Shown: positions 36,643 to 45,087 of the stretch, piece after piece
How the letters are laid out: every line of letters starts with the position of its first letter
Numbering within the stretch: the stretch's first letter is position 1
Assembly: GCF_000382045.1 (NCBI RefSeq)
Contig: NZ_KB907450.1
Span: 186,001-250,000, forward strand
DNA length: 64,000 nucleotides
Direction of reading: 5' to 3'
From: Variovorax atrisoli 110B
GTDB taxonomy: Bacteria; Pseudomonadota; Gammaproteobacteria; Burkholderiales; Burkholderiaceae_C
The notes under the pieces: generated by a model
What the model was told of the DNA's origin: nothing
The model's database searches: none
Seen by the model: only the letters and a program-made list of their open reading frames with translations
Program-made: the position numbers and the translations under genes

Positions 36643-37479
36643 ATGACAGACCAGGCTCTTCCTTCCTTCTTCGCCGCCGATGCGCTGGCCGGCCGCGTGG
36701 CCGTGGTCACGGGCGGTTCGTCGGGCATCGGCCTGGCCACCGTCGAGCTGCTGCTGGGCTGCGGCGCCGCCGTCGCGCTGTGCGGCCGCAATGCCGAGCG
36801 GCTCGACGGCGCCGTGGCCGGCCTGCGCAGTCAGTTCCCGGGCGCGAAGCTCTTCGCTCAGCCTTGCGACGTGCTCGATGCCTCCTCGGTGCGCGCCTTC
36901 GCCGCCGCCAGCGAAGCCGCGCTCGGCCCGGCCTCGATGCTGGTCAACAACGCGGGGCAGGGCAGGGTTTCGACTTTCGCGAACACCGACGACGAGGCCT
37001 GGACCGAAGAGCTGAACCTGAAATTCTTCTCCGTCATCAACCCCACGCGCGCCTTCCTGCCGCAGCTCGCGGCACAACGTGCGGTGCTGGGCGATGCCGC
37101 CATCGTCTGCGCCAACTCGCTGCTGGCGCGCCAGCCCGAGCCGCACATGGTCGCCACCTCGGCCGCGCGCGCCGGCCTGCTGAACCTCGTGCGCTCCATG
37201 GCGACCGAATTCGCGCCGCAGGGCGTGCGCGTCAACGGCATCCTGATCGGCCTGGTGGAGTCGGGCCAGTGGCGCCGCCGCTTCGAGGCGCGCGAAGACA
37301 AGTCGCTCGACTGGGCCGCCTGGAGCGGCCAGCTCGCGAAGAACAAGCACATCCCGCTGGGTCGCCTGGGGCTTCCGACCGAAGCCGCGCGCGCGATCCT
37401 TTTCCTCGCTTCGCCCCTCGCGTCGTACACGACGGGCAGCCACATCGACATTTCCGGAGGCCTGTCACGCCATGCATAA
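36643..37479 (+). CDS. SDR-fold protein lacking the catalytic Tyr and Lys
   Basis: A 278-aa SDR-fold protein with the cofactor loop TGGSSGIG (residues 23-30), NNAG (102-105) and a C-terminal PTEAARAILFLAS. The catalytic Ser is S159. At the position of Y-x-x-x-K, exactly 13 residues later, it reads T172-S-A-A-R176 (ACC...CGC), so both the general base Tyr and the Lys are replaced. Dehydrogenase activity by the standard mechanism is unlikely; it may act as a partner, a lyase/isomerase, or use another base. Its stop overlaps the ThDP enzyme start by 8 bases, implying coupled synthesis with that enzyme. Confidence 0.88.
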   Translation: MTDQALPSFFAADALAGRVAVVTGGSSGIGLATVELLLGCGAAVALCGRNAERLDGAVAGLRSQFPGAKLFAQPCDVLDASSVRAFAAASEAALGPASMLVNNAGQGRVSTFANTDDEAWTEELNLKFFSVINPTRAFLPQLAAQRAVLGDAAIVCANSLLARQPEPHMVATSAARAGLLNLVRSMATEFAPQGVRVNGILIGLVESGQWRRRFEAREDKSLDWAAWSGQLAKNKHIPLGRLGLPTEAARAILFLASPLASYTTGSHIDISGGLSRHA

Positions 37480-39172
37480 CCCCAACAACACCGTCACCGT
37501 CGGCGCCGTCGTCGCTGCCTTTCTCGAACAGTGCGGCGTCAAGGCGGCCTTCGGCGTGATCTCGATCCACAACATGCCGATCCTCGATGCCTTCGCGCAG
37601 CGCGGCACGGTGCGTTTCATCTCGGCGCGCGGAGAAGCCGGCGCGGGCAACATGGCCGACGCCTACGCGCGATCCACCGCCAGCCTGGGCGTGTGCATCA
37701 CCAGCACCGGGCCTGCCGCGGGCAACATCGCGGGCAGCATGGTCGAGGCCCTGACGGCCGGCGCGCCGCTGCTGCACATCACCGGGCAGATCGAGACGCC
37801 GTACCTCGACAAGGGCATGTCGTACATCCACGAGGCGCCCGACCAGCTCACCATGCTCAAGGCCGTGTCGAAGGCCGCGCTGCGCGTGCGCAGCGTCGAG
37901 ACGGTGCTCGGCACGCTCAAGCGCGCGGTGCAGCTCGCGCTGACGGCGCCGACCGGCCCGGTAAGCGTCGAGATCCCGATCGACATCCAGTCGGCGCTGA
38001 CCACGATGCCGGACGACCTGTCGCCGCTGCCCGTCGAGCGCGCCGTGCCGTCGGCCGCCGCACTCGACGCGCTGGCCGCGCGCCTCGCCGTTGCAAGGCG
38101 CCCGATGCTGTGGGTCGGCGGCGGTGCCCGCCATGCCCGCGCCTCCATCCAGCGCCTGCAGAAACTCGGCTTCGGTGTCGTCACGACGACGCAGGGCCGC
38201 GGCACGGTGCCCGAGGACGACGCCGGTTCGCTCGGCGCCTACAACATCCAGAAGCCGGTCGAGGCCCTCTACCAGACCTGCGACGCGATGCTCGTGGTCG
38301 GTTCGCGCCTGCGCGGCAACGAGACGCTCAAGTACGAGCTGAAGCTGCCCCGCCCGCTATACCGCATCGACGTCGACGCCGCCGCCGAAGGCCGCTGCTA
38401 CGCGTCCGAAGCCTTCGTCTGCGGCGATTCCGCGCTGGCCCTCGAAGGCCTGGCCGACCGCCTCGAAGCCGCCAGGTACAAGGCCGACCCGCAACTGCTG
38501 GTCGACCTGCGCGCCGCGCACGACCAGGCGGTTGCGGGGCTGCGCGACGGCCTCGGCCCGTACGCCGAACTCGTGCGCCAGCTCCAGTCGGCGGCCGGGC
38601 GCAACTTCAACTGGGTGCGCGACGTGACCGTCTCCAACAGCACCTGGGGCAACCGCGAGCTGCGCGTCTTCGAACCGAGCGCCGGCGTGCACGCCACGGG
38701 CGGCGGCATCGGCCAGGGCATGCCGATGGCCATCGGCGCGGCCATCGGCGCGGCAGTGACGGGATCGGGCCGCAAGACCTTCTGCCTGGCCGGCGACGGC
38801 GGCTTCATCCTGAACCTGGGCGAGCTGGCCTGCATGGTGCAGGAGAAGGCGCCGATGGTGATCGTGCTCATGAACGACAAGAGCTACGGCGTCATCAAGA
38901 ACATCCAGGACGCGCAGTACGGCGGCCGCCAGTGCTACGCCGAGCTGCACACGCCCGACTACGACCTGCTGTGCAAGTCGATCGCGCTGCCGCATGCCCG
39001 CGTGCACGACCTGGCCGAGCTGCCCGCCCGCATCGGCGAGGCGCTGGCGGCCGAGGGCCCGTTCCTGCTTGAGATCGACATGCTCTCGATCGGCAGCTTC
39101 AAGACCACCTTCGCCGGCCCGCCGACCAACACGGTCACGCAGATCCCGGCGCTCGGCACGGTGGGCAAGTGA
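37472..39172 (+). CDS. Thiamine diphosphate-dependent enzyme (decarboxylase/acetolactate synthase-like)
   Basis: A 566-aa enzyme with the three ThDP domains: N-terminal Pyr domain with activating E55 (SARGEAGAGNMADAYARST), central domain (GGARHARASIQRL), and C-terminal PP domain with G-D-G at 441-443 (AGDGGFILNLGEL) and the MNDKSYG segment completing the metal-binding motif. The layout suits 2-oxo acid decarboxylases such as benzoylformate decarboxylase as well as acetolactate synthase. In this operon, next to an aldehyde dehydrogenase, decarboxylation of a 2-oxo acid to an aldehyde is the simplest reading. Confidence 0.88.
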   Translation: MHNPNNTVTVGAVVAAFLEQCGVKAAFGVISIHNMPILDAFAQRGTVRFISARGEAGAGNMADAYARSTASLGVCITSTGPAAGNIAGSMVEALTAGAPLLHITGQIETPYLDKGMSYIHEAPDQLTMLKAVSKAALRVRSVETVLGTLKRAVQLALTAPTGPVSVEIPIDIQSALTTMPDDLSPLPVERAVPSAAALDALAARLAVARRPMLWVGGGARHARASIQRLQKLGFGVVTTTQGRGTVPEDDAGSLGAYNIQKPVEALYQTCDAMLVVGSRLRGNETLKYELKLPRPLYRIDVDAAAEGRCYASEAFVCGDSALALEGLADRLEAARYKADPQLLVDLRAAHDQAVAGLRDGLGPYAELVRQLQSAAGRNFNWVRDVTVSNSTWGNRELRVFEPSAGVHATGGGIGQGMPMAIGAAIGAAVTGSGRKTFCLAGDGGFILNLGELACMVQEKAPMVIVLMNDKSYGVIKNIQDAQYGGRQCYAELHTPDYDLLCKSIALPHARVHDLAELPARIGEALAAEGPFLLEIDMLSIGSFKTTFAGPPTNTVTQIPALGTVGK

Positions 39173-39186
39173 GGGAAGGCCGTTCC

Positions 39187-39990
39187 ATGCCAACGCCAAC
39201 GCCCACGCGGATCGCACTCGTCGGCTGCGGAGCGATCGGCACCTCGGTGCTCGAACTGCTCCACGGCGATCCCGCGCTGAAGGTGGTGGCTGTCGTCGTG
39301 CCCGCCGACGCCATCGCCGCTGCGCAGAAGGCTGCACCCGACGCGCAGGTGGGCAGCGCGGTGCCCGCCGACGGCATCGACCTCATGGTCGAGACCGCAG
39401 GCCATGCCGCCATCGAGCAGCACGTGCTGCCCGCGCTGGCGCGAGGCCTGCCCTGCGTGGTCGCCTCGGTCGGCGCGCTGTCGGCCACTGGCCTTGCCGA
39501 GAAGCTCGAAGCCGCGGCGGTTGCCGGCAGCACGCAGGTGCAGCTGATTCCGGGCGCCATCGGCGCGATCGACGCGCTCGCTGCCGCCCGCATTGGCGGC
39601 CTCGACAGCGTGCGCTACACCGGCCGCAAGCCGCCGCTGGCCTGGAAGGGCACGCCGGCCGAGCAGGGCCGCGACCTGGGCGCGCTGGCGCATGAAACCG
39701 TGATCTTCGAAGGCAGCGCGCGCGAAGCGGCCTTGCTCTATCCGAAGAACGCCAACGTCGCGGCCACCGTCTCGCTCGCGGGGCTTGGGCTCGACAGGAC
39801 GATGGTGCGCCTCATCGCCGACCCGGCCACCGCCGAGAACGTGCACACCGTCGAGGCCGAGGGCGCCTTCGGCAGCTTCGAGCTGACCATGCGCAACAAG
39901 CCGTTGGCGGCCAACCCCAAGACATCCGCGCTCACCGTCTACAGCGCCGTGCGCGCGCTGCGCAACCGCGTGGCCGCGCTCGCCATCTGA
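39187..39990 (+). CDS. L-aspartate dehydrogenase-like protein (NadX family)
   Basis: A 267-aa NAD(P)-dependent dehydrogenase starting with RIALVGCGAIGTSVLELLHG. The ASVGALS and IPGAIGAIDALAAA segments and YPKNANVAATVSLAGLGLD are signatures of the AspDH/NadX family, which interconvert L-aspartate and iminoaspartate/oxaloacetate with ammonia. A GTG at 39169 overlapping the previous stop is an alternative start, but the ATG at 39187 follows a GAGGGAAGG site. Its presence in an aromatic catabolic operon, without nadA/nadC, points to handling of an amino or imino acid intermediate. Confidence 0.88.
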   Translation: MPTPTPTRIALVGCGAIGTSVLELLHGDPALKVVAVVVPADAIAAAQKAAPDAQVGSAVPADGIDLMVETAGHAAIEQHVLPALARGLPCVVASVGALSATGLAEKLEAAAVAGSTQVQLIPGAIGAIDALAAARIGGLDSVRYTGRKPPLAWKGTPAEQGRDLGALAHETVIFEGSAREAALLYPKNANVAATVSLAGLGLDRTMVRLIADPATAENVHTVEAEGAFGSFELTMRNKPLAANPKTSALTVYSAVRALRNRVAALAI

Positions 39991-40004
39991 ATCCGCCGTC
40001 TTCC

Positions 40005-41483
40005 ATGATCTCCTCCGAACTCCTTCCGATCTGCATCGCCGGCGAATGGCGCCTGGGTGGCGGCGACGTCTACGAAAGCCTCTATCCGGCCACCGGCGAG
40101 CCCATCGCGCGCCTGCGGGCCGCGAGCCTGGCCGACGTCGAGGAGGCCATCGCGGGCGCAGACCGCGCCTTCCGCACCAGTGGCTGGGCGCAGCGCCTGC
40201 CCCACGAGCGCGCGGCCGTGCTGCACCGCGTGGCGCAGCTGATCCGCGAAGAGGCCGAATCGCTCGCGCAGAAGCAGCGCCTGGACAACGGCAAGCCGAT
40301 CAACGAGACCCGCAACCTCGTGGCCAGCGCCGCGGGCACCTTCCAGTTCTTCGCGGCAGCGCTGGAGACGCTGGAGGAAACCATCACGCCGTCTCGCGGC
40401 GCCTTCGTGACCATGAGCGTGCACGAGCCCATGGGCGTGGTCGCCGCCATCACGCCGTGGAACTCGCCCGTCGCCAGCGAGGCGCAGAAGCTGGCGCCCG
40501 CGCTGGCCGCGGGCAACGCCGTGGTCGTGAAGCCCGCCGAGGTCACGCCGCTGATGGCGCTGGAGCTGGCGCGCATCTGCGAGAAGGCCGGCGTGCCCAA
40601 GGGCATCGTCAGCGTGCTGCCGGGCAGGGGCTCGGTGATCGGCGACGCGATCACCAAGCATCCGCTGGTCAAGCGCGTGTCGTTCACCGGCGGCACCACC
40701 ACCGGCAGGCACATCGCCCACATCGCGGCCGACAAGATGATGCCGGTGTCGCTGGAGCTCGGCGGCAAGTCGCCGACCATGGTGCTGGACGATGCCGATC
40801 TCGACCACGCGGTGAACGGCGTGCTCTACGGCATCTTCAGCTCGTCGGGCGAGTCGTGCATCGCGGGCTCGCGCCTGTTCGTGGCGCGCGGCATCTACGA
40901 CGAGTTCCTCACCCGGCTGGCCGAAGGCGCCAACGCGCTGCGCGTGGGCGATCCGGCTTCGGAGCGCACGCAGATGGGTCCGCTCATCACCGCGAAGCAC
41001 CGCGAGGGCATCGAGCGCTACGTGGAGCTCGGCGTTTCCGAAGGCGGCAGGATTCGCACGGGCGGCGTACGCCCGCATGGCGACGGCTATGACCGCGGCT
41101 ACTTCTACAAGCCGACCATCATCGAGGGCCTGACAAACGGCGCCCGCATCAGCCAGGAAGAAATCTTCGGCCCGGTGCTGGTGGCCATGCCCTTCGACAG
41201 CGAGGAAGAACTGATCGCGCAGGCCAACGACAGCGTCTACGCACTGGCGGCCGGCGTGTGGAGCCGCGACTTCAAGCGTGCCTGGAAGCTGGGGCGCGCG
41301 GTGCAGGCCGGCACGGTCTGGGTCAACACCTACAAGCAGTTCTCGGTGTCCACGCCCTTCGGCGGCTGGCGCGACAGCGGCCTGGGCCGTGAGAAGGGCC
41401 GCGAAGGCATCTTCCAGTACATGGAGCAGAAGAGCATTTACTGGGGCACCAATGACCAGCCTCTGCCTTGGGCAGCACCATGA
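40005..41483 (+). CDS. NAD(P)-dependent aldehyde dehydrogenase
   Basis: A 492-aa ALDH with the cofactor segment FTGGTTTGRHI, general base Glu in LELGGKSP, catalytic Cys in SSGESCIAG, and the C-terminal PFGGWRDSGLGREKG. It oxidises an aldehyde to the acid, probably the product of the ThDP decarboxylase two genes upstream. Start is 15 bases after the AspDH stop. The intergenic repeat copy 2 follows. Confidence 0.95.
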   Translation: MISSELLPICIAGEWRLGGGDVYESLYPATGEPIARLRAASLADVEEAIAGADRAFRTSGWAQRLPHERAAVLHRVAQLIREEAESLAQKQRLDNGKPINETRNLVASAAGTFQFFAAALETLEETITPSRGAFVTMSVHEPMGVVAAITPWNSPVASEAQKLAPALAAGNAVVVKPAEVTPLMALELARICEKAGVPKGIVSVLPGRGSVIGDAITKHPLVKRVSFTGGTTTGRHIAHIAADKMMPVSLELGGKSPTMVLDDADLDHAVNGVLYGIFSSSGESCIAGSRLFVARGIYDEFLTRLAEGANALRVGDPASERTQMGPLITAKHREGIERYVELGVSEGGRIRTGGVRPHGDGYDRGYFYKPTIIEGLTNGARISQEEIFGPVLVAMPFDSEEELIAQANDSVYALAAGVWSRDFKRAWKLGRAVQAGTVWVNTYKQFSVSTPFGGWRDSGLGREKGREGIFQYMEQKSIYWGTNDQPLPWAAP

Positions 41484-41497
41484 AAACCCCCGGGCTT

Positions 41498-41578
41498 CGC
41501 GCACTTCGTGTCGCTGCGCCAACCCCCTTGCGGGGGGCGATACCTGCGGCCCGGCAAAGCCGGTTCCGCGGTATTCCT
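41498..41578 (+). repeat. Interspersed intergenic repeat, copy 2
   Basis: The interval between the ALDH and VOC genes repeats the element at 34793-34869, with the core AACCCCCTTGCGGGGGGCGA and a shared 3' part ending GGTTCCGCGGTATTCC. Upstream of the core, CTTCGCGCACTTCGTGTCGC resembles the corresponding part of copy 1. The CCCCCTTGCGGGGG stem could form an RNA hairpin within the polycistronic transcript. Confidence 0.85.
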
Positions 41579-41633
41579 GGAACGAGATGTTCGGTGCCGC
41601 GCGTGTGCCGCTCGGCATGAAAGAAAGATTGAA

Positions 41634-42605
41634 ATGAGCGTACTTGGCATCGACCAGATCACCTACGGCGCGGACGACCTGCCCGCCTGCCGCCGGTTCT
41701 TCCAGGACTGGGGCCTTTCCCTGAAGTCGGAGGCCGCCGACGAACTCGTCTTCGAGTGCTTGAACGGCTGCAAGGTGGTGGTCGCGGCACTGGACAAGCC
41801 GGGCCTGCCGCCCGCGATGGAGGAAGGCCCGACGCTGCGCGAAGTGGTGTGGGGCGTGGAAAGCGAAGCCGATCTCGACCGCTACGCCGCCGCCATCGCG
41901 CGAGACCCGGCGTTCTTCGACGACACGGTGGACGGCGCGCGCCACATCGGCTGCATCGACCCCAACGGCCTGGCCGTGCGACTGCAGGTCAGCCGCAAGC
42001 ACGCGGTGCAGGTCGACTGCGGCGCCATGAACACCTGGAACGCGAAGCTGCGCATCAACCAGCCGGCGCCCGTCTACGAACGCGCCACGCCCATCGAGGT
42101 CGGCCATGTCGTGTTCTTCGTGAGCGACGTGAAGGCCACCGGCGCCTTCTATGCCGATCGCTTCGGCTTCGTGGCCTCCGACAGCTACCCCAACCGCGGC
42201 GCCTTCATGCGCTGCGCGGCCGAAGGCGGCCACCACGACCTGTTCCTGCTGCAGATCCCCTCGGGCAAGCGCGGGCTGAACCACGTGGCCTTCACCGTGC
42301 GCGACATCCACGAGGTGTTCGGCGGCGGGCTGCACTTCTCGCGTTGCGGCTGGGAAACCCAGCTCGGCCCGGGCCGCCATCCGGTGTCTTCGGCGTACTT
42401 CTGGTACTTCAAGAACCCGGCGGGCGGCCTCATCGAGTACTACGCCGACGAAGACCAGCTCACCGCCGACTGGCAGCCGCGCGAGTTCGAGCCTGGCCCC
42501 ACGGTCTTCGCCGAATGGGCAGTGGACGGCGGCCTCGATGGCAACACGCGCCGCCAGAAGAACGCCGAAGGGCCCAAGGGCGCCTTCATCACCGAAAAGA
42601 AATGA
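41634..42605 (+). CDS. Two-domain VOC protein, extradiol ring-cleavage dioxygenase-like
   Basis: A 323-aa protein with two vicinal-oxygen-chelate domains. The N-terminal domain (1-130) has lost its metal histidine (IDQITYGADD). The C-terminal domain keeps the facial triad of type I extradiol dioxygenases: H158 (VGHVVFFV), H217 (GLNHVAFTV) and E268 (GLIEYYAD). It is thus a likely Fe(II) enzyme that opens a catechol-type ring, matching the C-C hydrolase gene upstream. Its stop overlaps the next start (ATGA at 42602-42605). Confidence 0.82.
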   Translation: MSVLGIDQITYGADDLPACRRFFQDWGLSLKSEAADELVFECLNGCKVVVAALDKPGLPPAMEEGPTLREVVWGVESEADLDRYAAAIARDPAFFDDTVDGARHIGCIDPNGLAVRLQVSRKHAVQVDCGAMNTWNAKLRINQPAPVYERATPIEVGHVVFFVSDVKATGAFYADRFGFVASDSYPNRGAFMRCAAEGGHHDLFLLQIPSGKRGLNHVAFTVRDIHEVFGGGLHFSRCGWETQLGPGRHPVSSAYFWYFKNPAGGLIEYYADEDQLTADWQPREFEPGPTVFAEWAVDGGLDGNTRRQKNAEGPKGAFITEKK

Positions 42606-43618
42606 CTCACCCGACCACCGACATGCAACGACGTTTCTCTCTTTCCGTCCTGTTCGCCGCAGTCGCGGCCTTCACGCTCGCCGCGCCCGTGCACGCGCAG
42701 CAGAGCGAGGCGCAGAAGCAGCTCTCGAGCGAGCGCTTCACCATCATCTCGCCGTTCCCGCCGGGCGGGCCGGTCGATACGCTGGCCCGCGTGCTCTCCG
42801 ACGGCCTGGCCAAGCGCTACGGCCAGGCGGCGGTGGTCGACAACCAGGTGGGCGCGGCCGGCAACATCGGCATGGACAAGGTCAAGCGCGCCAAGGGCGA
42901 CGGCCACACGCTGCTGGTGATACCGGCGGGCAACGTCACCATCAACCCGACGCTGATGCCCAACTTCCCCTTCGGCATGGCGAAGGACTTCGTGCCGGTC
43001 ACCATGCTCGCGAAGGCGCCCAACGTGCTGGTGGCATCGCCCGAATCGGGCATCAGGAACGCGAAGGACCTGGTCGCTCAGGCCAAGGCCAAGCCCGGCA
43101 CGCTCTCGTATGCCTCGCCCGGCGTGGGCAGCGGCCTGCACCTGGCGGGCGAGCTCTTCAAGCAGCAGGCCGGCATCGACATGCTGCACGTGCCCTACAA
43201 GGGCACGGCGCCCGCGCTCAACGACGTGCTCGGCGGCACCGTGCCGCTGATGTTCAGCAACCTGCCGGCGACGCTGCCCTTCCTGAAGAACGGCAAGCTG
43301 GTCGCCATCGGCGTGACCGAGGCGAAGCGCAGCGCCGCGGCGCCCGACATCCCCACGCTGGCGGAGCAGGGCATCCAGGGCGTGACCGTGACCTCGTGGT
43401 ACGGCCTGATGGCGCCCAAGGGTACGCCGCCCGCCGTGGTCGAGCAACTCGCCAAGGACGCGGCCGAGATGCTCTCCAAGCCCGACGTGCGCGAGCGCCT
43501 GAAGCTGCAGGGCATGACCGACGCGGCCATGAAGCCGGCCGAGTTCGCCGCCTACATCCGCGACGAGACGGCCGTGTGGGCCAAGATCATCAAGGCCCGC
43601 AACATCGTTGCCGAGTGA
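42602..43618 (+). CDS. Bug/TctC-family periplasmic receptor, second of the cluster
   Basis: A 338-aa exported receptor; signal peptide VLFAAVAAFTLAAPVHA followed by QQSEAQK. Family motifs: ISPFPPGGPVDTLARVLSDG, LHVPYKGTAPALNDVLGG, and the C-terminal helical end. The ATG at 42602 overlaps the VOC stop by 4 bases; the Met at 42623 is an alternative that gives a shorter signal peptide. No tctAB genes are present. Two receptors in one operon suggest capture of two related acids or a sensing role for one. Confidence 0.92.
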   Translation: MTHPTTDMQRRFSLSVLFAAVAAFTLAAPVHAQQSEAQKQLSSERFTIISPFPPGGPVDTLARVLSDGLAKRYGQAAVVDNQVGAAGNIGMDKVKRAKGDGHTLLVIPAGNVTINPTLMPNFPFGMAKDFVPVTMLAKAPNVLVASPESGIRNAKDLVAQAKAKPGTLSYASPGVGSGLHLAGELFKQQAGIDMLHVPYKGTAPALNDVLGGTVPLMFSNLPATLPFLKNGKLVAIGVTEAKRSAAAPDIPTLAEQGIQGVTVTSWYGLMAPKGTPPAVVEQLAKDAAEMLSKPDVRERLKLQGMTDAAMKPAEFAAYIRDETAVWAKIIKARNIVAE

Positions 43619-43646
43619 GCCGGCGCAGGAACGAAGGCAAAGTCTC

Positions 43647-44810
43647 ATGAAGACCACCAGCGAATCCACCATCGGCATCGTCGGCGCGGGCATCGGCGGG
43701 CTCGTCGCGGCCATCGCGCTGCGCCGCGCAGGCCACGACGTGGTCGTGTTCGAGCAGGCGAAGCAGTTCGCCCGCGTCGGCGCCGACATCAACCTCACGC
43801 CCAATGCCGTGCGCGCCCTCGACGGCCTGGGCGTGGGCGAGGCGGCCCGCGTCACGGCGGCGCGCCCCTCGCACCGCATCAGCCGCACCTACGACACCGG
43901 CGAGGAGACTTCGCGCCTGGAGATGGCCGACACCGCCGAGCAGCGCTACGGCGCGCCGCAGCTCACCATCCACCGCGCCGACCTGCTGGCGGCGCTGGCC
44001 GACATGTTCCCGAACGAGCGCGTCGCGCTCGGCAAGCGGGCCGAGAAGATCGCCGCCGATGAAAGGGGCGTGAGCCTCTCGTTCGCGGACGGCACCGATG
44101 CACGCGTCGGCGCACTGATCGGCGCGGACGGCATCCACTCGTGCGTGCGCACCGCGATGTTCGGCGCCGAGAGCCCGCGCTTCACCGGCATCGTGGCCTA
44201 CCGTGCCGTGGTGCCGGCCAAGCGCGTGGCCGGCGTGCCCAACCTGGGCGCCTTCACCAAGTGGTGGGGCCCGAATCCGCAGAGCCAGATCGTCACCTTC
44301 CCGCTGAACCGGGGCAAGGACGTCTTCATCTTCGCGACCACGCCGCAGGACAGCTGGCACCTCGAATCGTGGACCGCGCCCGGCAGCGTCGAGGAACTGC
44401 GCGAGCAGTACGTGGCCTACCACCCCGAGGCGCGCGCCTTGCTCGACGCCTGCGACACGGTGCTCAAGACCGCGCTATATGAACGCGACCCGATGCCCGC
44501 CTGGACCAAGGGCCGCATGGCGCTGCTGGGCGATGCCGCGCACCCGATGCTGCCCTTCATGGCGCAGGGCGCGGGCATGGCCATCGAGGACGCTGTGGTG
44601 CTGTCGCGCCATCTCGAAGGCGTAGCCATGGCCGACTTGCCTGCCGCGCTGCAGGGCTTCGAGACCGCGCGCATCGAGCGGGCCAGCCAGGTCCAGCTCG
44701 GCTCGCGCGGCAACAACTGGCTGCGCGAAGGCGGCAACGCGGACTGGGTCTACGGCTACGACGCCTGGGCCGTGCCGCTAGCGACCCCGGCCATGGCGGC
44801 CGCCGCCTGA
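43647..44810 (+). CDS. FAD-dependent aromatic monooxygenase
   Basis: A 387-aa class A flavoprotein hydroxylase similar to salicylate or 3-/6-hydroxynicotinate hydroxylases. It has the FAD loop IGIVGAGIGGLVAAIALRRA, the DG motif IGADGIHSCVR contacting FAD and NAD(P)H, and the GD motif LLGDAAHPMLPFMAQGAGMA. It hydroxylates, sometimes with decarboxylation, an aromatic acid to give the dihydroxylated ring needed by the extradiol enzyme. Ligand specificity cannot be read. Located 28 bases after the TctC gene. Confidence 0.92.
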   Translation: MKTTSESTIGIVGAGIGGLVAAIALRRAGHDVVVFEQAKQFARVGADINLTPNAVRALDGLGVGEAARVTAARPSHRISRTYDTGEETSRLEMADTAEQRYGAPQLTIHRADLLAALADMFPNERVALGKRAEKIAADERGVSLSFADGTDARVGALIGADGIHSCVRTAMFGAESPRFTGIVAYRAVVPAKRVAGVPNLGAFTKWWGPNPQSQIVTFPLNRGKDVFIFATTPQDSWHLESWTAPGSVEELREQYVAYHPEARALLDACDTVLKTALYERDPMPAWTKGRMALLGDAAHPMLPFMAQGAGMAIEDAVVLSRHLEGVAMADLPAALQGFETARIERASQVQLGSRGNNWLREGGNADWVYGYDAWAVPLATPAMAAAA

Positions 44811-44844
44811 ATCTTCAATTCATTCCGCCCTACGGAGGCCCACG

Positions 44845-45069
44845 ATGCAAACCCAAGACCGCTACCTGCAACCGCACCAGGCGCGCCGGCGCCCCGCGAC
44901 CACCTACGAAGACCTGCTGGGCGACGTGATCGAGCGCGCCTTCGCAGATGGCATCCACGACCTGCCGGGCCTGGTGCAGCGCCTGAACGACAGCGGCCTC
45001 GCCACGCCGGGCGGCCAGCAGTGGACCGAAGAGCTCTACCGCAAGGAAATGGCCGCGCTGGCGGCCTGA
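44845..45069 (+). CDS. Recombinase-like helix-turn-helix mini-protein
   Basis: A 74-aa protein. The C-terminal half, DLPGLVQRLNDSGLATPGGQ then WTEELYRKEMAAL, looks like the helix-turn-helix used by large serine recombinases to read new sites (L-N-x-x-G-x-x-T-P-x-G-x-x-W), but no recombinase domain exists. The N-terminal ~25 residues are basic. A GGAGG ribosome site precedes it, and it lies 18 bases before the Rieske oxygenase gene. Such proteins are seen next to Rieske oxygenases in other proteobacteria (from memory), so it may be an oxygenase partner, not a DNA-binding protein. Confidence 0.75.
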   Translation: MQTQDRYLQPHQARRRPATTYEDLLGDVIERAFADGIHDLPGLVQRLNDSGLATPGGQQWTEELYRKEMAALAA

Positions 45070-45087
45070 GAGAGGGAAAGGAACATC

